This document shows positions 12,088 through 22,520 of a stretch of 64,000 bases of DNA, one piece after another. Position 1 is the stretch's first letter. The number at the start of each line of letters is the position of its first letter. A program made the position numbers and the translations under genes. The notes below the pieces were generated by a model, which was given only the letters and a program-made list of their open reading frames with translations, did no database searches and was not told the origin of the DNA. The stretch spans positions 3,658,001 through 3,722,000 of the forward strand of contig JAHRBC010000005.1 in NCBI GenBank assembly GCA_022702545.1, read 5' to 3'. The stretch comes from Phycomyces nitens. Lineage: Eukaryota > Mucoromycota > Mucoromycetes > Mucorales > Phycomycetaceae.

Positions 12088-12207
12088 ATATACTGGTTTT
12101 CCCGTTAGAACTTGCGCATTTGAGAAACAAGTGTGCGCACTAGCACATATTATTATGCGTACACTTGTTTCTCAAGTGCGCAAATTCTAACGGGAAAACC
12201 AGTATAT
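12088..12207. repeat. 120-bp foldback palindrome
   Basis: The two arms (12088-12140 and 12155-12207) are near-perfect reverse complements. The outer ends read ATATACTGGTTTTCCCGTTA and its complement, and the arms are separated by about 14 nt. It could be a tiny foldback MITE. As RNA it would form a very stable hairpin of about 50 bp. Confidence 0.9.
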
Positions 12208-12725
12208 AAAATCCTTCAGAGATACGAGTTAAAACTCAACACAAGTCATGTGATTTATGGTTTATGCGACCGAGCCAAACCAGTAGAAACGTATAAGTTA
12301 CAAAGTCTACGACTGAGCCAAACCCGTGCTGTGCCCCCCCTTTAGAGGGAACGGGAGCAAAGCTCATGGTATATACATAATATTTATAATATAGGTGGTA
12401 TTCGGTTGTACTAGATAGATTCTGTATATACATTCTGTCCAACCTTTAGTAATGAATATCAGACAGTCAAACTTTAAAAAAAAATCCTTGGAAACTGTGT
12501 ACTATACTTGAGAGCGTGTACGAACAATTATTTTCTGTAATACAGCTTACTTTAATTTAAAGATAAAATATATGGATTACTAAACATCTGTTCTGTTGCT
12601 ATCCATTTACTGTACGTCAGATTAGTAAGTAAATCTTTAAAGCACTGCTATAAATTGTAATGAGCCAGGACCTATAATCGTCCATATTCTCTCTTATTCT
12701 CTTTATCATCCCTACTACTGCTATT
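12208..12725. other. Intergenic region upstream of the SDR gene
   Basis: No gene is supported. It contains two related short motifs (GAGCCAAACCAG near 12272 and GAGCCAAACCCG near 12314) of unknown meaning, followed by AT-rich promoter DNA. Confidence 0.5.
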
Positions 12726-13538
12726 ATGGCCAAGATATTTCTTATTACCGGTGCTTCGCGTGGTATTGGACTTGGACTTGCAAGGGTTCTTGCTGAAAAA
12801 GGTCATACTGTGATTGCTGCTGCCCGCAACCCTGAAAAATCAGAAGGACTCAAGGCACTTGGAGATGTCAATGTTCACAGAGTAACATTGGATATTACCA
12901 ACAAGGAAACAATTAAGGTGAGAACACCTTGAAAGAATTGAACAGGATTGCAATATTCATAGGACATTTACACTATTGCATGGTAGGCGGCTGTTGAGCA
13001 GGTGGAAAGATTCGCACCTCAGGGTATTGATGTCCTTATCAATAACTCTGCGATCATGGACAGCGGCTACACCGCAGAGAACATGTAATGTATAGCTATC
13101 ATTATGAATGCTGTAACCAACACTCAAGTTAGGCCTGGCGAGGAGTATTCCAGAATATTTGAGACAAATGTCGTTGGAACCTCTAATGTTACACAGGCTT
13201 TCCTTCCGTTACTGCGAAAGGCCAATACACGCCATATCCTCAATATATCATCCACTGCTGGATCACTTAGACTCACAAGCAATACTTCATTTTCTGCCTA
13301 CCGCGTCTCAAAGGCAGGTTTGAACATGTTGACCAAACTATTCTCGATCCAATTGAGACACGAGGGTTTTGTTGTCCTTGCTGTTCATCCCGGTTGGGTC
13401 AAGACAGACATGGGTGGTCAAGATGCATCGATTTCCATTGATCAGTCTGTAAATGGTATCGCCAATGTTGTTGCGAACATAACCTCCAAAGACAACGGGA
13501 CATATGTTAGCAACGAGGGAAAAATTATACCTTGGTGA
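12726..13538 (+). CDS. Short-chain dehydrogenase/reductase (3 exons, 231 aa)
   Basis: NAD(P)-dependent oxidoreductase of the classical SDR family, nearest in style to the C-factor/sniffer carbonyl-reductase-like group; the substrate is unknown. Exons are 12726-12917, 12987-13084 and 13133-13538, with introns of 69 and 48 nt; the last codon of exon 2 is completed to ATG at the splice. Visible motifs are the cofactor loop TGASRGIG (residues about 8-15), an arginine after beta-2 (AAARNPEK) favouring NADP, LINNSA (variant of NNAG), the catalytic serine in NISSTAGS, and YRVSK (the YxxxK pair) followed by the PGWVKTDMGG loop. Length matches a 230-260 residue SDR. It is cytosolic, with no signal peptide. 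The gene stands alone in repeat-rich DNA but appears intact. Confidence 0.9.
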
Positions 13539-15098
13539 TCAATTGTAATAAATATATATATATATAATATTCAACATTTTATTGCTGATAGAATTGGCAG
13601 TATTTAGCCACTAGGTGTCTGACTCATAAATAAATAACTATATATGTATATATATGTGTGTGTAAATGGTCTTTAATGGTAAATGAATATTATATTTATA
13701 AAAAAAGAGGTTTAGCTACAAGGAGCTGTGTATTGCAATCCATCACAAATGAAAGAAAGAAACCAATAAATATGTGAGATATTGAATGTCCATACTAGAT
13801 CCAAGACCTGATGGGGAAAAAAAGTATTGTGGATAACAAAATATCAATTTTATTATTAAAATACCCTTTTATATTATCAAAAGCTATATCATATCCTAAT
13901 CCTAATATCTCTTGAACCCATAAGTTGCCAAGAATCTACCCTCCCTTTTTTTTGTAGGGAGCCTTTTTGCTCAAATAATTGGTGAGCCTCTATTGCCATA
14001 AAGCAAAAGAGGAAATCACGACTTGTCTTTGTAGTTTATTTGTTTTATAATGTTTTTGAGAGTTTTCCATTTTATAAGGTGAAGAAAGTGGTGCGAACCC
14101 AAGAAAGCACATCCCGTAGCCATCTCTTTGCAAAGAGGTGGGACAGATCTAAAGGCTTCTTGGTTCGACCAAGAAAAAAGTATAAAGACTAGCAGAGAGC
14201 GATGAAACAGCTGAAAAGACACACGCATAGAGAGAGACCTGTCTAATTTCCCACTCACCCTTTATTACCCTTATCATTGTTACTTTTTAATTACTATCGT
14301 TTATTTATTTATGGCTTTGCTCATGCGATGATCGATATTAAAACTTAACCAGGAATCTATCATATATATACTCAAAATATTCTTAAAAAATATTTGAATA
14401 AAAGCTATGAATTGATGATAATAGCATTCTCAGGTCTCTCTCTCTTTCTGTGTAGTTTGGTGGACTAAACCCACATATTAGGCTGCTAATTTGAAAGAAA
14501 ATTCCAACTTTAGCAGTTTTTTTTTTAAAAACCGTTGTGAACCTGCCTTTTGTAGGTAACCATTTTGACAATAAAATGCTTAGCCAAATATCAGATCAAT
14601 ACATATTGCATTTTTAAAGGGCTATAAAATAAAACCTATTCAATGTTTGAATATTATAATATATCTTTCATTCAATGTATTCCTTACCTGAGATGTCATC
14701 CGAAAGAACAAGAAGCACCAAGAAGATGCGTCTCAATGAACGGCTCTTTTTTTTTTACCTGCCAAAGAATCCAAGTTCTCTAATCTGTTTCATAATCAAG
14801 CCAAGAATATGTAGAATTTTCCCAGAAACTTAATTTGATAACAATAACTATTAGGCGTATTGCATAAATAGTTCTCTATTAATTGAAAAAGAGCATGATT
14901 ATCTCTATATTTTACTGCTTTTGCCAATGCCTTGCTGGGGGTCAAGTTGACGTGATTGATAGAGTGCTTGATTGATTATGAGTAAAAAGTAGTATTTACA
15001 AAAATAGAGAAAACTAGAGTTTTTGGTGACCCTTTTAAAAGTCCAGGAGAGATTTTGAACTTTTTTTTACGCTAAAATGGTCTGTGCGTTGCTTGGAG
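13539..15098. other. Intergenic AT-rich region
   Basis: No gene is supported. There are TA-rich stretches, a TATATGTG-rich run near 13640, and several poly(T) tracts. Short open frames at 14016-14258 and 14383-14571 show no domain or codon pattern. Confidence 0.55.
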
Positions 15099-15103
15099 AG
15101 GTA

Positions 15104-15449
15104 TGTTGTGTTTTAAGGTATTAAACCAATACAAAATTATAATGGAGATATAGACAGTGAGAGTACTTTGAGACTGTATATAAGCTTGTCTTTATTAAGA
15201 TAAAAAATGTGCCACTCTTTATATACTCTTTCAATGTGCTGTTGCACAAGATCTTGGACTTCCTAATACGTGGGGTCTTTCACCACATTACGATATTAGA
15301 TGGAGTAAGCTTCTGAGCTCAACATCCATGTTGCTATTATTCTAATGCATTGCTATACTTCGTCTATCGTACCTTACTAGCTCTCAGCTAATCTGTACTT
15401 ATAGCTTATGTGTATGTAAAATATACATTGATAAGGCTGGATCACCACA
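15104..15449 (-). repeat. LTR (3' LTR in inferred orientation)
   Basis: 346 bp, with TG/CA ends on both strands and very similar to 18196-18543. The copies differ by small substitutions and short indels (about 95 percent identity by eye), so the insertion is not brand new. Confidence 0.85.
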
Positions 15450-16079
15450 CCACAGACTTTTTTCCCAAAAACCTTTGAGATTTAAGAAAGGAATCGTAAG
15501 TAAGCTTAACATAGGCGGAATGAAAATTGCATGCCTTTCCAGACACGAGAACATACTGCGTGCAACAACCTTTTGTGATATCAATCAATACAAAGAAACT
15601 GGGTCTATCACTGACAAGAAAAATTTAAAACGATGAAAACTTCTAACACCCCCAAAAAATACTTTTTGAACTTGAGCGAAATCGACGTCAGACTTTGGCA
15701 GACATGGTACATCCTAAAAGTGAAATGACAGGGAAGCCTCTCTGTGCAAAAACTATTAATAAAACTATTGTCTTTACATGAATGATAGACCCTCTGCAAT
15801 TAATTTTCTCAGGTGTCAAGACAACCAACATGTTGTTCTGGGCCAAGTATAAAATGAGCAGTTTAAACTTGATAATAAAAATGGGTTTTATTCATTTCCA
15901 CTAATATACTTGATCAAAATAAAAATTTATTGTCGAATACAACGTAAATACGAGGGAAGCATTATTATACTTATGGGACCATCAGAATGCACTATCTTTT
16001 TTTTTTTTTTTTTTTTAAAAAAAAGAATCTAGCATCATCTCATCATTTGGGCCTATCATGGGCATTTAATGCCTCCCCT

Positions 16080-17655
16080 CAAGCAAGAACCGGCGGCAGA
16101 GAAACCAGCGAACTAGCACCAAGAACAACATAGATTTAGTACTGAAGAAAACTGAAAACACTTACCAAGGATATTCTGGAATGGAAGCCAATGACTGGAA
16201 ACTTGGAAACTACGGAGCAGAGAGCTAACATCAAGAACAATAGAGAATGAGTACCAATGAAAACAGAAAACTTTTACCAATGCCCGAAAACCTGGAAGAC
16301 CGGAAGCCGAGGACCAAAGGGCTGAATGGTGCCGACGATACACCTTGGTTGGCTGTACGAAGGAGCTCAGATCGGCACCATATCAGCCGGCGCCAGGTCG
16401 AAGACCGAAGGGCTAGGATACATCCGATTGCGAACAACTTGACGGTTACCAAGGTAGTGTATGCCGAAACAACGATGCAACCAAGGGCCAATAAGCAATG
16501 GACACGCCTCTCCACCACCCTCGGACTGTTGTGCCGAGACCACACCGCATTCCGACATAGACATACCTTGATATCCATCATGAAGTAAGCAACCGAATGT
16601 TTCCCTTCTTGCTGAGCCCCAACACCGAAATGAGCTGGACGATAGCCATCGAACCAGTAGAGACCAACGGGGCTGCAGCGCATATACCAATACAACTCTG
16701 ACCAGCCGTACCAGAGGTTCAAGTATGCTTGCACTCACTGCAGAAGATGTGAATACGCAAAGGTCCCAAAGCCGAAATCCAATACGTGACATGGACGCGT
16801 CCCTCCATTCACCGTTGGCGTGTTAAATCGAACTTTAGAACCTCGCAATATTCACACCCTATCCGGAGCAGGGCGATGTTTCTTGAGGCACATCCGTGGG
16901 GACCGACTTGGAAGACCTTGATCGAATATATGAATTCAACAGTTAGATGTCAAAGATATTAAAAATAGAGAGAAAGATATATTCATACCTACTGGAGTGC
17001 GTTGATGCCGTACGGAAATGGAATGGCCAATGCTGTTCTCAGTATACCAGCTGTAGCATTGAGTTTTTGACTGGTGCTCTCAATTCACCGTATTCGATTT
17101 CATAGTTAACATCAATTTCTTCGTGAGATGAGGCCCAAGGCGTGTTGGACTCAATATCTGATTTCCAAAAGTTAATGTCAAAAGCAGCTATATTTTTGGG
17201 CATACCTACGCGAGTCTAGTTGCAAAATATAGAAACAACGGTATCAGGCCTGGGAATGAGACAAGAGGGTGGAATGAGGGTCATTTATATGTTTGACAGA
17301 GATGGTCATTAGGCATCACGCCTTTGCTAATGCTTTTTGACAGGTCACTTGTATGATTTCCAGCACAAGATACAGTGAGCGGGTTATTTTTTGAAATGAT
17401 TTTGACACCATCATGTGTTCACTACAACTGAATGACACGTTAGTTTGATGGTTCAAAAACATCATAAAACACGTCCGTCCATCATTAAAAGCCCGTCTAT
17501 TGTAAAGGCGGAGCCATAGTTGACGAAACTAGGAGTGGATAAAGTGAATATTTGCTTACCTTGACATGCCCTTGAGAAAGTGAAATTGTAACGGAAAGAG
17601 AAGTAAGGAAACAGAAACAACAATACGCGTCCAAAGCCCCTGTCTTTATAGACAA
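16080..17655 (-). other. Intron-rich gene-like passenger inside the LTR element
   Basis: On the minus strand there is a TATA-like CTATAAAGAC at 17644-17655, an ATG TCAAG followed by donor GTAAGC near 17560, and further donor/acceptor pairs. One exon-like stretch near 17065-17160 encodes IESNTPWASSHEEIDVNYE followed by IEYGELRAPVKNSMLQL; a later one encodes QVGPHGCASRNIALLRIGCE. At 16225-16277 and 16113-16165 lie two 53-nt introns, 41 of 53 bases alike, separated by a 59-nt exon-like block, so an exon-intron pair has been duplicated. The upstream region (about 17440-17900) is homologous to 54590-55070. I cannot name the product or assemble one reading frame, so this is not called as a CDS. Confidence 0.45.
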
Positions 17656-18195
17656 ATATTTTGTGGGTGTGAGGTCACCACGAATTTTGGTGATGACGTG
17701 AGCCAGTGTGGGAATATATTTTTGACATGGGACGAATTAGTAGTTTAATAGTAAAATCAATAGCTTTTAAAAGGAAAAAAGGTAAAGAGGTAAAGAGGTA
17801 AACATCAAGTTAAAGGTTGGTCTTTATCTGTGTACTGTTAACTTTAAAGACAGTGTACTTCTTTGAACGGCGATTGGTTTTCTTTTAATTTTAGGTAATC
17901 TTGGTAGGTCCGTGCATTTGTTCAAGGATGATTGATTTTGTACAAACAGGTACAAATAATCTTTGCGGACATAGAAATACATTTGCCCTTTCGAAATACT
18001 CAAATATCTCATTCTTTTTTCATATCATATAGAGTTGTGTATCCTATTTGTCCTAAACACTTGTTTTGCAAATATCAAAGATAGAGTGTACTCTGCCACA
18101 TATTTTTATTTGGTGTAAGAGCAAATGGAGTTTTGATTCGAAATAAAAATAAATTTGTTTTTACTTATTCATTATTCTGTACTCTTAAAGGGCGA

Positions 18196-18543
18196 TGTTG
18201 TGTTTTAGGGTATTAAACCAATACAAAATTATAATGGAGATATAGACAGTTAGTGAGTACTTAAAGACTACATATAAGCTTGTCTTTATTAAGATACAAA
18301 ATGTGCTGCTCTTTATATACTCTTTCAATGTGCTGTTGCACAAGATCTTGGACTTCCTGATACGTGGGGTCTTTCACCACATTACGATATTAGATGGAGT
18401 AAGCTTCTGAGCTCAACATCCATGTTGCTATTATTCTAATGCATTGCTATACTTCGTCTATCGTACCTTATTAGCTCTCAGCTAATCTGTACTTATAGCT
18501 TATGTGTATGTAAAATATACATTGATAAGGCTGGATCACCACA
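18196..18543 (-). repeat. LTR (5' LTR in inferred orientation)
   Basis: 348 bp partner of 15104-15449. On the minus strand it carries a TATATAAAG box and an AATAAA signal in promoter-to-polyadenylation order. Confidence 0.85.
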
Positions 18544-18587
18544 AGGTACACTGAATATCAAAAGGCGTTAATCTTAGGGGACACCTA

Positions 18588-18990
18588 TTTTTTTTTGTAT
18601 GAGACAAGATTTATTGAATTGTTCAAAAAAAAAAACAGGTCTGACTTCCTATGAAGGAGAGGTAGGTGCCTGGGGGAGATACTGATGGACACATAAATGT
18701 GTAAGAAACTAATGGAAATATATACTGTATGAAATTTATACAAGGTTTATATAAGAAAAAAAGTATAGGAGGCATAGGAAGAAAGCATATCATAGGCATA
18801 AAGTCGAGAGGTGGAGAGGACTAGGCAAGAAGGTGGGAAGAAGAAGACAAGGAATGTCGTCAAAAACTTGTCTCCAGTAGGCTTTCCAGACTGCAGCACT
18901 ATGGAATACACCCAATTTACACTCCAAGTCTAACCCCTTCACACCAGACCGAGCTGTCTGTTGATCCGACCCGGGCAATATCATAAATCT
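18588..18990 (-). mobile_element. 3' fragment of a LINE (family B)
   Basis: It begins with a poly(T) run (the minus-strand poly-A tail) and the sequence TTGTATGAGACAAGATTTAT, also found at 43450. The minus-strand frame contains AAVWKAYWRQVFD, the C-terminal region of LINE ORF2 that is fuller at 43648-44166. Severely 5'-truncated. Confidence 0.7.
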
Positions 18991-19172
18991 ATAAACCCAC
19001 TATAAACTCGCTTTTGATGTGTACAACCGTGGGGTTGCAGTAAAGCTCTCGCAGATTGAGCGGAGAGTGTATTCCTTCTAAAACGGCTATTGTTATTGCT
19101 GTTAATAGATAAATTTCCTCATTTGTATATTCAAAGTAGCATCACACTATTTAAGAGAAACCGTAATGGCAA

Positions 19173-21074
19173 ATGCATCATGAACTCATCATGATTGACT
19201 GCGGCAACCTTCCCTATGAAATTCTCTATTGCATTGCATCTTCGCTTTCTTATTATGACTCGCTTGAATGTTCCACAGTTTGTGAGCAATGGTACCAGCC
19301 ATTCATGGACAGTCTATGGCGAACGGTGCACATTAATTCTGAAGGATCTAATGAGATATTCGCCAAGATTCCAGACAGCAAGTATCTAATGAATGGTCAC
19401 CTTGTCCGAGAAATAATAACCTACAAAGGTTGCCAACTCGACAGCAGCCAACTATTGTACCTTCAAAAGCTGTTTCCCAATGTTCAAAGACTATCTCTAA
19501 TTACAAAAGACCAGGATACTGCCGTAGATTGGAGTGCGTGGAAAAAATTAATATTCTTCAAAATTGTATTCAATGGAGACGATAAAGACACTAGAACGAA
19601 AATATTTTCAGAAACATTTTCGCAGCTGTCGTGCCTAAAAGAGGTTTCTTCAAGTTTTGAAAGCTGGCAGACATTATCCATTGGAGATCTCGAAGCTATA
19701 CACAACTTGCAACGCCTACAAACCTTGCAACTCTGTCTGATGGAAAACGACTTGACTTTCCAGGATCTTGCGGATATAGCCAAGGCGGTCCCTGCAAAGC
19801 ATTTGTCCAAGGTTGAATTGTTCTTGTATATTTCAGATTTGCGATTGATTTACTACTTTACTATAAAATACCAAAATGTCCGCGAACTGACTTTGCACAA
19901 TGCAAACGACAAAACCGATTTGGTGAACTGTCATCTAGAGGAAGCAAAGTCAAGAATAGCCGTGCTTCCTCAAGTATTTTCGAGATTGGAAAAACTCTAT
20001 ATCCGTCCATATTATCCAAATGATGCGTTTACTCTCGCTTTCTGGAAATGCTTCCCTGACGAGGCATTTTCTATCAAGGAAATAGTATATACTTTCACAA
20101 CTGTACTAGACGAGTTCAAACGAATCCAAGATACAACCAGAGAGCTTATACGTGTGTGCTCCAAAACTATCGAATCAATCACCGTCATCTTCGAAACTCT
20201 CGCCTACATTCCTAAAACTGAAGATCTAACCAGAGGATTCTCTTACTGTCCTCGACTCGTCTACCTAAATTTTCACAGATGTGGAGCTACAATTGAGCTT
20301 GATACAATGCTGGACTGCTTTCCTTCTTTAAAGGAATTTAGTCTCTTTACCGGAAAACTTTATATAAGTTCAAAAGCAACAAAAGTGGAGGGCCCTCATG
20401 GACTACGAGTAATCAACTTGAATGCTGTCTCGACTGATCCTGATTCATTAAAATATATTACTACTCGGTGTGAATCTCTTAGCCACATGTGTCTGGAAAG
20501 AGTGAATATTTTTGGAGATATCTCTCCATCAACAGGATGTTGCTTGATTGACATGTCCAATGCCAGACTGACAGAACTCAAAATCAACTCTATCTTTTTC
20601 ATACCATCATGTCAAGAATGGGAATGGCTGCCTCGTACAAGTATTCACTTTATGAAAGTAGCCCGGTTGGATAAATCGCATCCACGCAATATTGAGGATA
20701 GTAAAAATACCAAAACATCCGTGAATATCAGCAATGATACCATATTAACCTGGCACAATGTATTTGATCGCGGTATTTTTCCAAATACTTTGGATACACT
20801 TATCACAGAACAAACCAAAGTTAACACGATTGAAGAATACTTTCAAGACTTTAAGGTTAACCTGGTACACGATAGAATCCAATATACTACGATTTGTGAA
20901 AGAAAACAAAGACCTGAGAATTGGACGATGAAACTTTGGCAAGGCTACGCATTATTTGTGTGCGGATATACAAAGAATTATTATATTAATTATGAGAATG
21001 GCTCAAAATATGGAGAAAAGTACAAGTGGGATAATGACAAGAACATTGTACATACTGTTACTGAGACGTATTAG
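19173..21074 (+). CDS. Divergent F-box/LRR protein, intact copy 1 (633 aa)
   Basis: Probable SCF substrate receptor. The F-box is residues about 12-58 (LPYEILYCIASSLSYYDSL, then VCEQWYQPFMDSLWRTVHI). The remainder is a long irregular LRR solenoid with repeated blocks such as LQRLQTLQLCL, YQNVRELTLHN, CPRLVYLNFHRCGA and CESLSHMCLERVNIF. The conserved C-terminal tail reads MKLWQGYALFVCGY. A TATTTAAG box at about 19148 lies only about 25 nt from the first ATG, so the third in-frame ATG (19191, MIDCGNLPYE) may be the used start. No introns are seen. It is about 85-90 percent alike in protein to the copy split at 29135 and 34692, and a more distant relative sits at 56418. It converges on the kelch gene, with a Tc1 element between. 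Confidence 0.85.
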   Translation: MHHELIMIDCGNLPYEILYCIASSLSYYDSLECSTVCEQWYQPFMDSLWRTVHINSEGSNEIFAKIPDSKYLMNGHLVREIITYKGCQLDSSQLLYLQKLFPNVQRLSLITKDQDTAVDWSAWKKLIFFKIVFNGDDKDTRTKIFSETFSQLSCLKEVSSSFESWQTLSIGDLEAIHNLQRLQTLQLCLMENDLTFQDLADIAKAVPAKHLSKVELFLYISDLRLIYYFTIKYQNVRELTLHNANDKTDLVNCHLEEAKSRIAVLPQVFSRLEKLYIRPYYPNDAFTLAFWKCFPDEAFSIKEIVYTFTTVLDEFKRIQDTTRELIRVCSKTIESITVIFETLAYIPKTEDLTRGFSYCPRLVYLNFHRCGATIELDTMLDCFPSLKEFSLFTGKLYISSKATKVEGPHGLRVINLNAVSTDPDSLKYITTRCESLSHMCLERVNIFGDISPSTGCCLIDMSNARLTELKINSIFFIPSCQEWEWLPRTSIHFMKVARLDKSHPRNIEDSKNTKTSVNISNDTILTWHNVFDRGIFPNTLDTLITEQTKVNTIEEYFQDFKVNLVHDRIQYTTICERKQRPENWTMKLWQGYALFVCGYTKNYYINYENGSKYGEKYKWDNDKNIVHTVTETY

Positions 21075-21175
21075 TTTAACTTTTTTTTTAAAAAAAGTCT
21101 CAATAAAATCGAATATTGAAGCATAATTCATTTAATTGTTTTTTGATATTTTATTATTAAAGTATGCGCAAAGTA

Positions 21176-22518
21176 CAGTGCCTTAGAAACTTGAATTTCC
21201 GGATTCGAAGTCTATGTATTTATCTTTACATACCATAATATTTTATTTTCCTTGTTCTCCTTAATCTTATAACAGTATCCAGCTCAAATTCAACAAACAC
21301 AGAGAACACATCTCAAAAAGAGTACAAGCAGTATTCAACTGCTGAAAAATATATTATGTTTGGAACGAATCAAGATGGAATGTCGATTCCTGAGATCTCG
21401 CGACGCAAAGATATAGAGGAAAGAACAGTCCACTATGTTATAGAAAAGTATAATAGAACCGGGTCTGTTGACAATATACGTTATACAGGAAAACTTGGTC
21501 TTTTCAATGATAGAGGCAAACGGCATATCCAAAAAATGATACAAAAGAATCGCAAAAAGACATTGAAAGACATTACAGAGGAAGTTGATGAAATGATTTC
21601 TGTAACTATCCCTGAAAGTACTGTTCGCCAAACTTTATACGATTTGGGGTTTAACAGTTGTGTTGCAGTTTCCAAGCCTTTCTTAACACAGGCAAATATG
21701 GCAGCACAAAATATATTGGCTCAAGCACGAATGAATTGGAATGAAGAATGGAAATCTGTGATTTGGAGTGACGAGCCCCGGTTTACTCTTGTCAAGACAA
21801 ATGGGCATACCCATGTATGGAGAAGAACAGAGAAGAAGTATGCCATTGACTGTCTCCAGCAAAATGTGCAAGGAGATGGAGAATTAGTAATGATATGAGA
21901 GTGTATTTGGGATGGAGGTGTTGGTGCTCTTGTTGTCTTAAAGAACAATATGAATGCAACGTCCTAGATAGAATTATTGTAGACATCATTCAAGCCGTTC
22001 TTTGACAGTCTTCCACACAAAGACACAATGCACTACTATTTCCAAGAAGATAATGTTATGCCCCATAAAGTAGCATTGTCAAAACAGTGCAAGGAATATC
22101 TTGATATAGATGTTCTTGAATGGCTATCGAAGAGTCCAGATCTCAGCCCAATTGAAGATATCTGGAGTCTTTTGGATGACCGTGTGCGATCAAGACCTTG
22201 CCAGTTTATAACACTGAAGAAGCTAGAAGATGCTCTGAAATAGGAGTGGGAAACTATCACTATAAGTGTATGTGAAAAGTACTGCCTTGACATGCCCGAA
22301 AGACTATTGGTTGATAAAAAAGTATAAAGGTGGACTTATACTTTATTAAATAAACACCTAATTTTTATCATTTGAAGAACAATTCTTAAGCTATGTAATC
22401 ACAAAGTTACAGAGATCTTGGGTGCATATATAATCAATACGATAAAAAATAAAATGTGATATTGGATTTACTTGATCATTAAAATGTGATTTTGGAAATT
22501 CAAATTTCTAAGGCACTG
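21176..22518 (+). mobile_element. Tc1/mariner-type DNA transposon with TA target duplication
   Basis: The 1343-bp element is bounded by terminal inverted repeats starting CAGTGCCTTAGAAACTTGAA on the left; the right end is its reverse complement with one mismatch. TA flanks both sides (21174-21175, 22519-22520). It contains a Tc1-like transposase frame with stops. The near-identical inverted repeats suggest a fairly young, immobile copy. Confidence 0.93.
21356..22243 (+). pseudogene. Tc1-like transposase, interrupted by stops
   Basis: Cut-and-paste DDE transposase. An N-terminal helix-turn-helix region (GMSIPEISRRKDIEERTVHY, GRTG-like RYTGKLG) is followed by the catalytic motifs IWSDEPRFTL (first D), YFQEDNVMPHKV (second D) and SPDLSPIEDIW (E). 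The frame is continuous from 21356 to 22243 except for three in-frame stops at 21896, about 21965 and about 21980. The first replaces the tryptophan of the usual VMVWGCIW motif (TGG to TGA), a transition. All catalytic residues remain, so inactivation is by nonsense mutation only. Confidence 0.85.
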
Positions 22519-22520
22519 TA

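Larger units (their letters stand above)
15104..18543 (-). mobile_element. Non-autonomous LTR retroelement (3.44 kb) with 5-bp target duplication
   Basis: Two direct repeats of about 347 bp bound the element and are flanked outside by identical AGGTA (15099-15103 and 18544-18548), the mark of one integration event. Minus orientation is inferred. In that direction the LTR begins TGTGGTGATCC, has TATATAAAG followed by AATAAA, and ends AACACAACA. A purine run (GGGAAAAAAG) also lies just before the 15449 LTR, as a polypurine tract would. The 2.75-kb interior has no recognisable gag, protease, RT or integrase, so it needs a helper. Instead it carries a GC-richer, intron-containing minus-strand unit (16080-17655) and, near 15540-15660, a transposase-like fragment (ETGSITDKKN). 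Confidence 0.82.

Noticed and set aside
12133..12442. Short ORFs across the palindrome
   Set aside because: They read through the inverted repeat and have no coding features.
16231..16792. Long overlapping minus-strand ORFs (167 and 141 codons) in the LTR element
   Set aside because: They run through sequences that look like introns and overlap each other in different frames; neither resembles gag, pol or a host protein.
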